IMG/VR virus record: IMGVR_UViG_3300008110_000328
Location: 1-35,904 of that record
DNA: 35,904 nucleotides
Source of the DNA: a virus
Strand: one strand, 5' to 3'
A model generated the notes under the pieces. That model saw only the letters and a program-made list of their open reading frames with translations. It was not told where the DNA came from and made no database searches. Every line of letters starts with the position of its first letter. Positions within the stretch are counted from its first letter, which is position 1. The position numbers and the translations under genes are program-made. Shown piece after piece: positions 25,541 through 32,204 of the stretch.

Positions 25541-26258
25541 CTAAGATATCCTCATCTTGTAGAATTTTCATCGCTACTTGTTTAAATAGCTTTTTAAAAT
25601 TCTTAATTTGTTTATATCCAGCTTTTTTGCCCTTCTCATTTGTTTTGTATCCCATTTCTGCCGCAACCTTTTCTTCGTCTGCTCCATCAATATAGAGGCG
25701 TGCATAAACTTTATATTGCTTTGGTGCTAAACGATGCTTCATTTCTTCGTGCAATCTAGCGGCGCTAGTAATGACATCAAAGTTTAAATCTTTCATTCCT
25801 TGAACAGATTCTGAATGATTCTCTATGGAAACGGAAAGCTTAACATCATAAGCTGATTTCTTTGTCTTCTCCCATTTTTTATACAAAGGGCATTCGGAAC
25901 ATTGTTTGCCGCTTGGCGTGATTGAGCAAGCTGGAGGCTCATTGCCTAAACTAAACTTACAAGCTAAACATGGACGAACATAATTTGAATAATTATTTCG
26001 TAAAAGATTTTTAATCTGATTAACGGTAATACGCGCAATCCAAGGCTCAAGAGGACGTTCTTGCTTCCACATTTTCCATTTTTTAGAAATGTGAAAACGA
26101 ATGATTTGAGCAACATCTTCATAATCCATCCAAGCAATAGCTTTAAGCTGCCAGATGTATCTGTGCTTTTCTATGATCCTATCAATAACTTCTTGCTTGT
26201 CTTCGTATTTAATTTTCTCGCGCTTTAGAGCTTCCATATTTGGTGGGAGATAAGCCAT
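25527..26258 (-). CDS. Sigma-factor-like protein with inserted zinc knuckle, candidate late sigma
   Basis: 243 residues. Residues 30-92 (YIWQLKAIAWMDYEDVAQII, KWKMWKQERPLEPWIARITV, NQIKNLLRN) follow sigma-70 region 2, including the W-[IL]-x-R-I-x-x-N-x-I pattern. Residues 175-235 (LAPKQYKVYARLYIDGADEE, KVAAEMGYK) look like region 4. Between them, C97, C100, C111, C120 and C123 (CLACKF...GKQCSECPLY) form a zinc-binding insert. This layout matches phage sigma factors such as T4 gp55 and ECF-like relatives. It could direct host RNA polymerase to the GTGTAAAT elements found before structural genes. It overlaps the upstream zinc-ribbon gene by 50 nt. The late role is inferred. Confidence 0.65.
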   Translation of the reverse strand: MAYLPPNMEALKREKIKYEDKQEVIDRIIEKHRYIWQLKAIAWMDYEDVAQIIRFHISKKWKMWKQERPLEPWIARITVNQIKNLLRNNYSNYVRPCLACKFSLGNEPPACSITPSGKQCSECPLYKKWEKTKKSAYDVKLSVSIENHSESVQGMKDLNFDVITSAARLHEEMKHRLAPKQYKVYARLYIDGADEEKVAAEMGYKTNEKGKKAGYKQIKNFKKLFKQVAMKILQDEDILGGQQ

Positions 26259-26580
26259 CTATCCCACCAACTCTTTTTGGAGCGAATTTCCTTGCTCCAG
26301 CTTGAGGGTTACGCGATAAATCTTCTAAATTAAAAGCCCTGAACCCACCTTCCATTTCTATTTCAACATCAAGTTTGCCAATATCAGGCACTTGATCTAT
26401 ATTTGTATTGTCTTCTGATTCGTCTTCTTCGTCTTCAGAATCAACTGCTCTAACTGGCCTTTTCTGTACTTGTGGCATTGACTTGCCATTCATAGAGTTT
26501 CCGCATTTTGAACAAAAATTTGGAGCAAAACCAGCATATTCATGTTTCGCACCACAACTTGTACAGAAAACGTTTGCCAT
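26209..26580 (-). CDS. Small zinc-ribbon protein with acidic linker
   Basis: 123 residues. The N-terminus is a zinc ribbon with two CxxC pairs (FCTSCGAKHEYAGFAP, then NFCSKCGNSMNG). It is followed by an acidic stretch (AVDSEDEEDESEDNTN) and a short conserved-looking end (GGFRAFNLEDLSRNPQAGAR). There is no recognised family. Position directly before, and overlapping, the sigma-like gene suggests a transcription accessory protein, perhaps comparable in role to T4 gp33, but sequence does not show that. Confidence 0.55.
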   Translation of the reverse strand: MANVFCTSCGAKHEYAGFAPNFCSKCGNSMNGKSMPQVQKRPVRAVDSEDEEDESEDNTNIDQVPDIGKLDVEIEMEGGFRAFNLEDLSRNPQAGARKFAPKRVGGIDGLSPTKYGSSKAREN

Positions 26581-26584
26581 ATTA

Positions 26585-26926
26585 CTATTTTTCTAATTTG
26601 TTAAGTTTATCGCTGAGATTTTCCAGCTTTACCAATATTGTAGCTATATCTCTTTGAATTTCAACCATCTTATCAGTATTAACCGGCTTTCCATCATCAT
26701 CTACAATCTTTGACAAGCGGCGCGATATATTTTTAACTTCCGCATTTACATAAGAAAGCTGCTCGGCTTGAACAGTAATTTCTTTGGCTACTGGCAAGAA
26801 ATCATCTCTTTTGACATAGGTAGCATTGAGATAAAATAAAAGGGCGGCAATAGCCATGCCGCCCATAATTTTAATTAGATTAGCCCAATTGCTCAAAAGG
26901 GACAGCTTTTCTTCTTGTCTCTTCAT
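26585..26926 (-). CDS. Small membrane protein with one N-terminal helix and a coiled coil
   Basis: 113 residues. Residues 17-37 (LIKIMGGMAIAALLFYLNAT) form one membrane helix preceded by a short charged N-terminus. The remainder is soluble and helical (EQLSYVNAEVKNISRRLSKI, IQRDIATILVKLENLSDKLN) with heptad-like leucines, probably a coiled coil. This layout fits an inner-membrane spanin or a holin accessory, but also many phage membrane proteins of unknown role. Its start overlaps the end of the PhoH gene by 47 nt. Confidence 0.55.
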   Translation of the reverse strand: MKRQEEKLSLLSNWANLIKIMGGMAIAALLFYLNATYVKRDDFLPVAKEITVQAEQLSYVNAEVKNISRRLSKIVDDDGKPVNTDKMVEIQRDIATILVKLENLSDKLNKLEK

Positions 26927-27650
26927 GATTATTTATATTCTTAATCTTCTTTACAATGAATTTTAGAATTTCGCTTCTTTTTATATCTTCTTCCGTAAAC
27001 TCAAACGAGAAGATGCCATGCTGGGCTGAATCTTCGTCTGAAAATAAATTGTAAAAGTCGATAAATCCATTTTTACCTTTGATGTCTGATTGCATAAAAT
27101 CTCCGCATAGGAAAATTTTACTCCCATCCCCAATTCTAGTAATAAGGGTTGTGATCTCCTTGAGTGTAAAATTTTGCACTTCATCTGCGATTACGATTTT
27201 GTCTGTTAAAGTGCTGCCTCTAAGGAAGTTAATGGGAGTTGCAGAAATTCTACCGTCGTCCTTTAAACGATGAGCGTCAATAGGTTCGATTATTTCTTGA
27301 ATTTTGTCTTCAAGAGGGAGCAGATACGGTTGAAACTTTTCGCCAACTGTTCCTGGCAAAGAGCCAAGAGATTTTTCGCCGCTTTCAGCGATGGTTCTAA
27401 TATAGATAATATCTTTTTCATTGTGGTTGATAAGGTTAAGTGCCGCGTAGACTGCCATAAAAGTCTTTGAAGTTCCCGCTGGTCCAGCGATAAAGACTAT
27501 TTTGGTCTCGTCTCCTAAAAGTATTTTTAATAAGTTTTGTTGTTTCTCAGTGAATTTGAATTTGCGTTCTTTGAATTTTATTTCTGTTTTCATCTGCGGA
27601 ATAATTACTTCCGAAGATGCCGACTTTGTTTTCTTGGGCTTTTTTGCCAT
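26880..27650 (-). CDS. phoH: PhoH-like P-loop ATPase
   Basis: 256 residues. Walker A GPAGTSKT is at 56-63 and Walker B IVIADEVQN at 152-160. SGEKSLGSLPGTVGEKFQPY (90-109) and FLCGDFMQSDI (180-190) are the typical PhoH signature blocks. PhoH-like genes are very common in marine and freshwater phages. The biochemical role is an RNA-related ATPase or helicase; the benefit to the phage is unclear despite the phosphate-starvation name. The gene starts 4 nt after the stop of the upstream structural gene, whose GTGTAA end sits just before this ATG. Confidence 0.85.
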   Translation of the reverse strand: MAKKPKKTKSASSEVIIPQMKTEIKFKERKFKFTEKQQNLLKILLGDETKIVFIAGPAGTSKTFMAVYAALNLINHNEKDIIYIRTIAESGEKSLGSLPGTVGEKFQPYLLPLEDKIQEIIEPIDAHRLKDDGRISATPINFLRGSTLTDKIVIADEVQNFTLKEITTLITRIGDGSKIFLCGDFMQSDIKGKNGFIDFYNLFSDEDSAQHGIFSFEFTEEDIKRSEILKFIVKKIKNINNHEETRRKAVPFEQLG

Positions 27651-27654
27651 AAAG

Positions 27655-28479
27655 TTACACCATCTCTTCGACTATCTGTAGCCCTCCTTTTGCTACACCA
27701 TTGCCATCTATGGATAAAGTTTGCGCATTTAATACGCCAGCAACGGAAAATGAATATCCATTGGCAATAGTTATTGTCGCAGTTACGGATTGTTTAGGTT
27801 CAAAATCAGAAAGCCAATCAATGTTTGATATTCCATTTATTTGCAACGATTTAGTAATTTTACCAACACTGGCTTTCTTAGGGTATTCGCTACCAATTTC
27901 GTAATTAGTTAATCTTTCAATATCTAAATTAAAATTCAAATTTTCGTATTCTTTAATTTGCTGCTGGGCAGTTAAACTTGAAAAAGAAATAGAAGTTTCT
28001 CTAAACGAAAGCGGCAAAAGTTCATTGACAGCTTGCTGCGTCGCGTCTTCAGCGGAATATACATATATTCCAGAACCAGTAGCTAAACCATAAGAATCAA
28101 AATCTAAATTTGCAGATATTACTTTCCAAGGTTCAATGGTTATTGACATGCTCTTTAAAAAGCATTTGTCAAATCTATAACTGGGAACTTGGATGAATGA
28201 TCCACTAACAAAATCTCCAGTCAAAGAGAAAAAGTCTTGAAACTGATTGACGCCAACGCCAGTAACAGGAATAACCGAAACGGAAACGGAAGATGACTTT
28301 GGCCCAGTTTGAATATAATAATCAAGTTCCTGACCAATTCTTTTTACTCTTTTTAATTGGGTTGTGTTGTTGGCGCTAAAGTTCGTTGCATACAAAACTT
28401 TATAATTTCCAGTGGACAAGCTCTGCTCGTTTCCAGTAGAAATCAAAGCTCTAATATTATCGTATGTAACGTAAGGCAT
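27655..28479 (-). CDS. Beta-rich structural protein, candidate tail tube or tail-associated
   Basis: 274 residues, all-beta and without hydrophobic segments. Segments include FDKCFLKSMSITIEPWKVIS, NLDFDSYGLATGSGIYVYSA, FRETSISFSSLTAQQQIKEY and SLQINGISNIDWLSDFEPKQ. Alternating strands with ISFSS...INGISN pairs and the size are what one sees in tail tube-like proteins, but I recognise no specific family. It is transcribed with PhoH and the mini-MscS-like gene, away from the main tail cluster, which weakens the assignment. Confidence 0.5.
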   Translation of the reverse strand: MPYVTYDNIRALISTGNEQSLSTGNYKVLYATNFSANNTTQLKRVKRIGQELDYYIQTGPKSSSVSVSVIPVTGVGVNQFQDFFSLTGDFVSGSFIQVPSYRFDKCFLKSMSITIEPWKVISANLDFDSYGLATGSGIYVYSAEDATQQAVNELLPLSFRETSISFSSLTAQQQIKEYENLNFNLDIERLTNYEIGSEYPKKASVGKITKSLQINGISNIDWLSDFEPKQSVTATITIANGYSFSVAGVLNAQTLSIDGNGVAKGGLQIVEEMV

Positions 28480-28488
28480 GACAAATTA

Positions 28489-28851
28489 TTATTTGTCTTT
28501 TTTGAACATTTTCAAGTCAGCTTCATCAATCATACTAAGTCTCTTGAGAAGTTTAACATTCTCAAGCTTAACATTTTGCATTGTTATTCTATGACCGCCA
28601 GTGACCATTCCCTGCTCGTTTACATCATATAAAAATAAAGTAGTTGACATCCAACCAATACGAACAATTCTGGCTGGGTTTTTAGATCCGTCCCAAAAAA
28701 TAAGAACGTCATCTTCTTTTAACCCAGAGGTCATTCTGAAAATAAGGCTTTTAACAATATTAATTATAAATTCTTTAAAAAGCAAAGAACTTACGCCAGC
28801 TACCAAAAGCACAGAGTTTTCAGAAATAAATGCGTTGAATTCTTTTTCCAT
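28489..28851 (-). CDS. Minimal MscS-like mechanosensitive channel protein
   Basis: 120 residues. Residues 12-42 (SVLLVAGVSSLLFKEFIINI, VKSLIFRM) match the pore-lining TM3 of MscS, and residues 43-105 (GLKEDDVLIFWDGSKNPARI, VRIGWMSTTLFLYD, HRITMQNVKLENVKLLKRLS) follow the MscS beta-domain order: 'GD-x-I', 'G-x-V-x-x-I', 'T-x-x-x-x-D', 'I-x-N'. The first two helices and the C-terminal alpha/beta domain of full MscS (286 residues in E. coli) are absent. It would form a small ring in the inner membrane. It opens the minus-strand operon behind a GTGTAAAT element. A channel function in infection, such as pressure relief or lysis timing, is speculation. Confidence 0.5.
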   Translation of the reverse strand: MEKEFNAFISENSVLLVAGVSSLLFKEFIINIVKSLIFRMTSGLKEDDVLIFWDGSKNPARIVRIGWMSTTLFLYDVNEQGMVTGGHRITMQNVKLENVKLLKRLSMIDEADLKMFKKDK

Positions 28852-28858
28852 CGTAAGA

Positions 28859-28866
28859 ATTTACAC
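28859..28866 (-). promoter_or_regulatory. GTGTAAAT element at the head of the minus-strand operon
   Basis: The minus strand reads GTGTAAATTCTTACG and then the ATG at 28851, a 7-nt gap. A transcript starting 6-7 nt after the octamer would be leaderless. It lies back to back with a sigma-70-like promoter for the plus strand, so this 70-bp gap is a divergent control region. Confidence 0.45.
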
Positions 28867-28884
28867 TTTTTTAATCCAAAGCTA

Positions 28885-28912
28885 TTGACAAATCAAATTT
28901 TTAGGGTAAGAT
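28885..28912 (+). promoter_or_regulatory. Sigma-70-like promoter of the plus-strand operon
   Basis: TTGACA at 28885-28890, a 16-nt spacer and TAAGAT at 28907-28912 form a near-consensus promoter. The ATG of the metallophosphoesterase is only 7 nt after the -10 box, so the mRNA should begin at or next to the start codon. No Shine-Dalgarno is present. Host polymerase could read it early in infection. Confidence 0.75.
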
Positions 28913-28919
28913 ATCTTTT

Positions 28920-29612
28920 ATGACTAGAATAGTCGTAATTTCAGACACTCATGGCAAGCATGGCGCGCCTTTACCAGACGGAGACGTTCTCATCCATTGT
29001 GGCGATTTCTGCTCTCATGGCCAATACAAAGACGCAATCCAATTTTTGGGCTGGTTCCAAGCGCAACCTCACCAAAGAAAAATTTTCATTGCTGGAAATC
29101 ATGATCTTGTTTTTGAGCAAGGCTCATATCACGACATTGAAATGCTCACCCATGTTTTTTTGAACGATTCCACCCACTATCTCAACGATAGCGGAATTAA
29201 TCTGTTTGGGATAAACTTTTGGGGCAGTCCAGTTCAACCAAGATTCTTTAATTGGGCATTTAACAGAGATCGCGGCGCAGATATTAAAAAGCATTGGGAC
29301 AAAATCCCAAGCGGCACCGATGTTCTCATCACTCACGGTCCACCTTACAAGATTTTGGATGAAGCTCCTCGTTGGAATTTTGGCTCTTATGAGAATGTAG
29401 GATGCAAAGATTTGCTGGATAAGGTTTTAAAAGTTAAACCTAAACTGCATGTCTTTGGGCATATCCATGCTTCAGGTGGTCAAACTTTTTCTACGGATCA
29501 TACTATTTATGCTAACGCCTCAATCTGCACTGAGGAATATGTTCCACTCAACAAACCATTTATTTTTGACATTGACGAAAACAAGAATATCGATATCATA
29601 AATATACACTAA
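28920..29612 (+). CDS. Calcineurin-like metallophosphoesterase (MPPED/239 type)
   Basis: 230 residues. All metal-binding motifs are present: SDTHGKHG (D9, H11), CGDF (29-30), AGNHD (58-62), ITHGPPY and FGHIHASGG. The short size, the DTHGKHG opening and the LFGINFWGSPV middle segment match the MPPED1/239-like group of phosphodiesterases. The substrate is unknown; members hydrolyse cyclic nucleotides or other phosphodiesters. As the first gene behind a host-like promoter it is likely made early. It could act on a nucleotide signal or on nucleic acid ends, but the sequence does not tell which. Confidence 0.85.
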   Translation: MTRIVVISDTHGKHGAPLPDGDVLIHCGDFCSHGQYKDAIQFLGWFQAQPHQRKIFIAGNHDLVFEQGSYHDIEMLTHVFLNDSTHYLNDSGINLFGINFWGSPVQPRFFNWAFNRDRGADIKKHWDKIPSGTDVLITHGPPYKILDEAPRWNFGSYENVGCKDLLDKVLKVKPKLHVFGHIHASGGQTFSTDHTIYANASICTEEYVPLNKPFIFDIDENKNIDIINIH

Positions 29613-29613
29613 C

Positions 29614-29805
29614 ATGGATCAAAAAAACATCAACAGAGAAGTTTCTATGGAAGAGGTCAAGAGTATTATTCTTGATTTTTACAAAAACCTAGATAAAAAT
29701 AACATTCACTTCAATTCTGTAACATCTGACGATGCTTTTTTTGAGGAGCTTCAAGCTTTGCTGGAAAAGCATTTTGACCATCCTGATTACAAAAATTATA
29801 ATTAA
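29614..29805 (+). CDS. Small acidic hypothetical protein
   Basis: 63 residues (MDQKNINREVSMEEVKSIIL...). It is helical and acidic with no motif I recognise. It starts 2 nt after the phosphoesterase stop and is 2 nt from the next gene, so it is part of the same operon. An internal ATG 11 codons in, preceded by AGAGAAG, is an alternative start. Confidence 0.55.
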   Translation: MDQKNINREVSMEEVKSIILDFYKNLDKNNIHFNSVTSDDAFFEELQALLEKHFDHPDYKNYN

Positions 29806-29807
29806 AG

Positions 29808-30041
29808 ATGAACGGAAAAGGATCTAAACCTAGACCTCTTTCTGTTTCTAAGGAGGAGTTCAATAAAAATTGGGATGAAATTTTCGCTAAAAAAGCAAGT
29901 GTTCCAGTAAAAACGCTTGACAATGGCGACCAATTCATTGAGATCCCTCAAGTGCTGATGGATAGTTTGGGCTGGAAAGTAGACGATGAAATCATTTGGA
30001 CCGAGCAATCTGATGGCACATTCAAATTAACCAAAAAATAA
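29808..30041 (+). CDS. AbrB/SpoVT-like small protein with phage GKGSKPRP N-terminus
   Basis: 77 residues. The first 25 (MNGKGSKPRPLSVSKEEFNK) match a short N-terminal segment I recall from many phage hypothetical proteins. The rest (FIEIPQVLMDSLGWKVDDEI, IWTEQSDGTFKLTKK) follows the AbrB/MazE swapped-hairpin pattern 'I.IP..L...LGW..GD.I'. Such proteins bind DNA as dimers or act as antitoxins. No toxin partner is visible next to it, so a small DNA-binding regulator is the simplest reading. It is in the operon with 1-2 nt gaps on both sides. Confidence 0.65.
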   Translation: MNGKGSKPRPLSVSKEEFNKNWDEIFAKKASVPVKTLDNGDQFIEIPQVLMDSLGWKVDDEIIWTEQSDGTFKLTKK

Positions 30042-30042
30042 T

Positions 30043-30618
30043 ATGGGAATGTTCGATAATATATCTGTAGCAGACAAGCTTCCTTATTCACAGGAAATGA
30101 TTGATCTTGGTTTGGATAAAAACAATAGAGATTTTCAAACTAAAGACCTTGATTGTTCCTTATCTCAATATTGCATTCAGCATGGTGAACTTTTCGAAAA
30201 GAAGTTTAAAAACGAAAGGTGGATTCAAGGCGATCCAAAAGCTAAATCTTTTAGTGACCGTGTAGGACACATGGAAAGAACTGATGAGTATTGGGATAAA
30301 GTAAATTTCCACGGCGTCATTCATTTTTACGATAATGAATATGATGTTCAAGATAAGTGGGATTGCTGGATAGAGTTTAAGGCAATTTTTACAGATTCAA
30401 AACTTGACCGCATTGAACTTTTTAAGTTTGAAAAAACTGATAATGAAGGAAGAAAGCAACAATCAAAAAAATGGGAGGAAAGATTGCATCGCGAATATAA
30501 TCTTTGGTATAATAAATATTTTTTTCACACTGCCCCTTTTCTCTGGTTTAAGAGAAAAATCTACAACAAGATTGCGGATGGAATTATTTTCGTTGGCCAA
30601 AAAATGAGGGGGTATTAA
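30043..30618 (+). CDS. Phage protein of the MGMFDxI family, function unknown
   Basis: 191 residues. The start MGMFDNISVADKLP and the segments FQTKDLDCSLSQYCIQHGEL and FHGVIHFYDNEYDVQDKWDC match a family of phage proteins I have seen often without known function. Aromatic and charged residues dominate the C-terminal 60 residues (HREYNLWYNKYFFHTAPFLW); no membrane helix is clear. Operon neighbour spacing is 1 nt on each side. Confidence 0.65.
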   Translation: MGMFDNISVADKLPYSQEMIDLGLDKNNRDFQTKDLDCSLSQYCIQHGELFEKKFKNERWIQGDPKAKSFSDRVGHMERTDEYWDKVNFHGVIHFYDNEYDVQDKWDCWIEFKAIFTDSKLDRIELFKFEKTDNEGRKQQSKKWEERLHREYNLWYNKYFFHTAPFLWFKRKIYNKIADGIIFVGQKMRGY

Positions 30619-30619
30619 A

Positions 30620-31189
30620 ATGAAATATAAAACAATACCAAGTGCATTACCAATTGAATACGAGAACAAATGGATCAAGCTTTACAGAAAGCCTTGGGCA
30701 TTATCTTTGGATGATTGGGAAATTTTTGACGCTGAAGTAAAAAAGAAGCATCCCATCCAATACTTCTTTAGAGAAACTGTTCCTATAACTTTTGGGCGCA
30801 TTGGAGTCTCAATTCTTAATTTTAAATGGGCAATCAGAAATTACTTCATTAATCCGAGAAAAGAAATGAGAGCCGCTGTATTTCCAGCGAGGTATCAAGA
30901 CTTGCCTGAAATCATATTTGAATTTCACTGTCAGGTGATCAAAGAATTCGTTGAAAGAGAAAAATATTTTGATATTTTCTTAGCGGAACACAATACTAAA
31001 AGATCTTCTTTCGAAAAAAATTTAAATAAATACTATTGCTATATAAATGAAACTCGGCCAAAGCTTTTAGTAGAGATGGATTGCGCTCTCAAGCCAAGAT
31101 TAAGAAATAAATTTTCCAATAATATTAAAAAGCTTGACAACCAAATGATGCTTTGGGTAATTAAGCATCAAGAGTACTTCTGGACTTAA
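30620..31189 (+). CDS. Hypothetical phage protein
   Basis: 189 residues with AGGGGG about 9 nt before the ATG, a good ribosome site that overlaps the end of the previous gene. The sequence is basic and aromatic (KWIKLYRKPWALSLDDWEIF, VPITFGRIGVSILNFKWAIR, EIIFEFHCQVIKEFVEREKY). It may have an amphipathic helix in the middle but no clear transmembrane segment. I do not recognise a family. Confidence 0.6.
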   Translation: MKYKTIPSALPIEYENKWIKLYRKPWALSLDDWEIFDAEVKKKHPIQYFFRETVPITFGRIGVSILNFKWAIRNYFINPRKEMRAAVFPARYQDLPEIIFEFHCQVIKEFVEREKYFDIFLAEHNTKRSSFEKNLNKYYCYINETRPKLLVEMDCALKPRLRNKFSNNIKKLDNQMMLWVIKHQEYFWT

Positions 31190-31214
31190 GGTATAAAATA
31201 TAAAGGCGCTGCTA

Positions 31215-31222
31215 GTGTAAAC
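31215..31222 (+). promoter_or_regulatory. GTGTAAAC element inside a CTAG-flanked palindrome
   Basis: CTAGTGTAAACTAG has 4-bp inverted ends around the element. The ATG at 31229 is 6 nt after the octamer, the same gap as at 32098-32105. This is the first plus-strand copy of the motif and could give the HAD gene its own transcript. Confidence 0.4.
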
Positions 31223-31228
31223 TAGTAG

Positions 31229-31846
31229 ATGTCTTTATTACAATACCCAGTTTATTATCTAGACCCTAGAGATGGGTATAATATTTATCATTTCTATTTA
31301 AGGAACAAAGACATGAAACCATACTTATTCGTTGATTTAGACGAGACATTAATTCACACTTATGATTTTCACGAAATGCCGTGCAAATGTGCGGTGCCAG
31401 TGACGGTTGAAAACGTTGAATTTAAAACGTCCCTGAGACCCGGCGCAAAGGAATTTCTCGCTAAATTGCGTGAGATTGGAGAGGTTCGTATGTTAACTAT
31501 CGCCACTTACGATTATGCAATAGAAATGAATCGGCTCTTTGATTTGGGTTTTGTAGAAAAGGATATTTATGCTCGCCACCATATTCAAGCCCCTACTATT
31601 GATTTAAAACCAGCAGAGTTTGTTTACTTGTTCGATAATTTACCGCTTCGAGAGAATCGTCGTAAGGTTGAGTTCTTAAGATGCGTGACCACAAACAAGT
31701 TGCCCAGTTATATTCAAGTCAAGGAATATAGCGGTGGGCAACGCTTTCCTCTTGATGAACAAGAAATCAATCGTTTAATTGCCACCATACATGGATCAAA
31801 TAGAAATACTCAGGAAAGCTCCGAAAGAGCATTATACACTACATAA
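31229..31846 (+). CDS. HAD-family FCP1/NIF-like phosphatase
   Basis: 205 residues from the ATG at 31229, or 177 from the ATG at 31313. The catalytic motif is LFVDLDETLIHTYD, with the two aspartates of HAD motif I. TSLRPGAKEFLAKLREIGEV and RMLTIATYDYAIEMNRLFDL follow the NLI-interacting-factor/SCP group (RPG, then a T/S-bearing strand), and VYLFDNLPLRENRR is the later acidic motif. The 31313 start has AAGGA 8 nt upstream and begins next to motif I, as family members often do. The 31229 start fits the 6-nt spacing from GTGTAAAC. Both are possible. The substrate may be a phosphoprotein or a small phosphoester. Confidence 0.8.
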   Translation: MSLLQYPVYYLDPRDGYNIYHFYLRNKDMKPYLFVDLDETLIHTYDFHEMPCKCAVPVTVENVEFKTSLRPGAKEFLAKLREIGEVRMLTIATYDYAIEMNRLFDLGFVEKDIYARHHIQAPTIDLKPAEFVYLFDNLPLRENRRKVEFLRCVTTNKLPSYIQVKEYSGGQRFPLDEQEINRLIATIHGSNRNTQESSERALYTT

Positions 31847-31916
31847 TAACAAGTTAATTAGAGTAGAGGATTTACTTAAGCTTTTAACTAAAAAAGAAAA
31901 TAAAAAGAAAAAATGA
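31791..31916 (+). CDS. Small basic protein overlapping the HAD gene end
   Basis: A 41-residue frame (MDQIEILRKAPKEHYTLHNN...LTKKENKKKK) starts inside the 3' end of the HAD gene and stops in ATGA, shared with the next micro-gene. The RVEDLLKLLTKKE segment looks like a helix with a Lys-rich tail. No Shine-Dalgarno is visible. It is supported mainly by the tight overlap chain. Confidence 0.4.
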   Translation: MDQIEILRKAPKEHYTLHNNKLIRVEDLLKLLTKKENKKKK

Positions 31917-32014
31917 AATTCGATACAAAGAGTGAGCGCTTTCAATTTGTTTTAATGATTTTAGCAATCATCGCGGATGTTGCCCTTATAGTTAATATTA
32001 TTCACCATTGGTGA
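31913..32014 (+). CDS. 33-residue single-helix membrane micro-protein
   Basis: The sequence MKFDTKSERFQFVLMILAII... ends NIIHHW. Residues 12-30 form one membrane helix after a charged N-terminus. Its ATG overlaps the stop of the 41-residue frame as ATGA, so translation would be coupled. A terminator hairpin follows. Similar tiny one-helix proteins lie at 32112-32204 and 32727-32807. Confidence 0.45.
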   Translation: MKFDTKSERFQFVLMILAIIADVALIVNIIHHW

Positions 32015-32057
32015 AATTACTCTCCCCGGTTTCCCGGTTCTTAAAGCGTAAAGAAAG

Positions 32058-32077
32058 TGGGGATTTTTCCCCATTTT
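32058..32077 (+). terminator. Intrinsic terminator of the plus-strand operon
   Basis: TGGGGA (32058-32063) pairs with TCCCCA (32068-32073) around TTTT and is followed by TTTT. It lies 44 nt after the last overlapping micro-gene. Confidence 0.6.
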
Positions 32078-32078
32078 G

Positions 32079-32105
32079 TATAAATGGGGGCGGGGGTGTG
32101 TAAAT
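32079..32105 (+). promoter_or_regulatory. TATAAAT and GTGTAAAT elements before a micro-gene
   Basis: TATAAAT at 32079-32085, almost the T4 late-promoter core, is followed by a G-run and then GTGTAAAT at 32098-32105. The GTG start of the 30-residue gene is 6 nt after the octamer. A terminator lies immediately upstream, the third case of terminator-then-octamer in the window. Confidence 0.45.
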
Positions 32106-32111
32106 TACTAT

Positions 32112-32204
32112 GTGAAGAATAACCACGATCTAGAAACAGATTGGTTAATTATTTTTCTTATACTGTGCCTCACTTTAGGATTCCTTGCTATAATTAAGAA
32201 GTAA
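32112..32204 (+). CDS. 30-residue single-helix membrane micro-protein
   Basis: From the GTG at 32112: MKNNHDLETDWLIIFLILCL then TLGFLAIIKK. A charged N-terminus, a 17-residue hydrophobic helix and a KK end make a convincing tiny membrane protein. An ATG two bases earlier is out of frame and meets a stop at once, so GTG is the only usable start. It lies 6 nt after a GTGTAAAT element. The same frame stays open for 69 codons after its TAA stop. Confidence 0.45.
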   Translation: MKNNHDLETDWLIIFLILCLTLGFLAIIKK

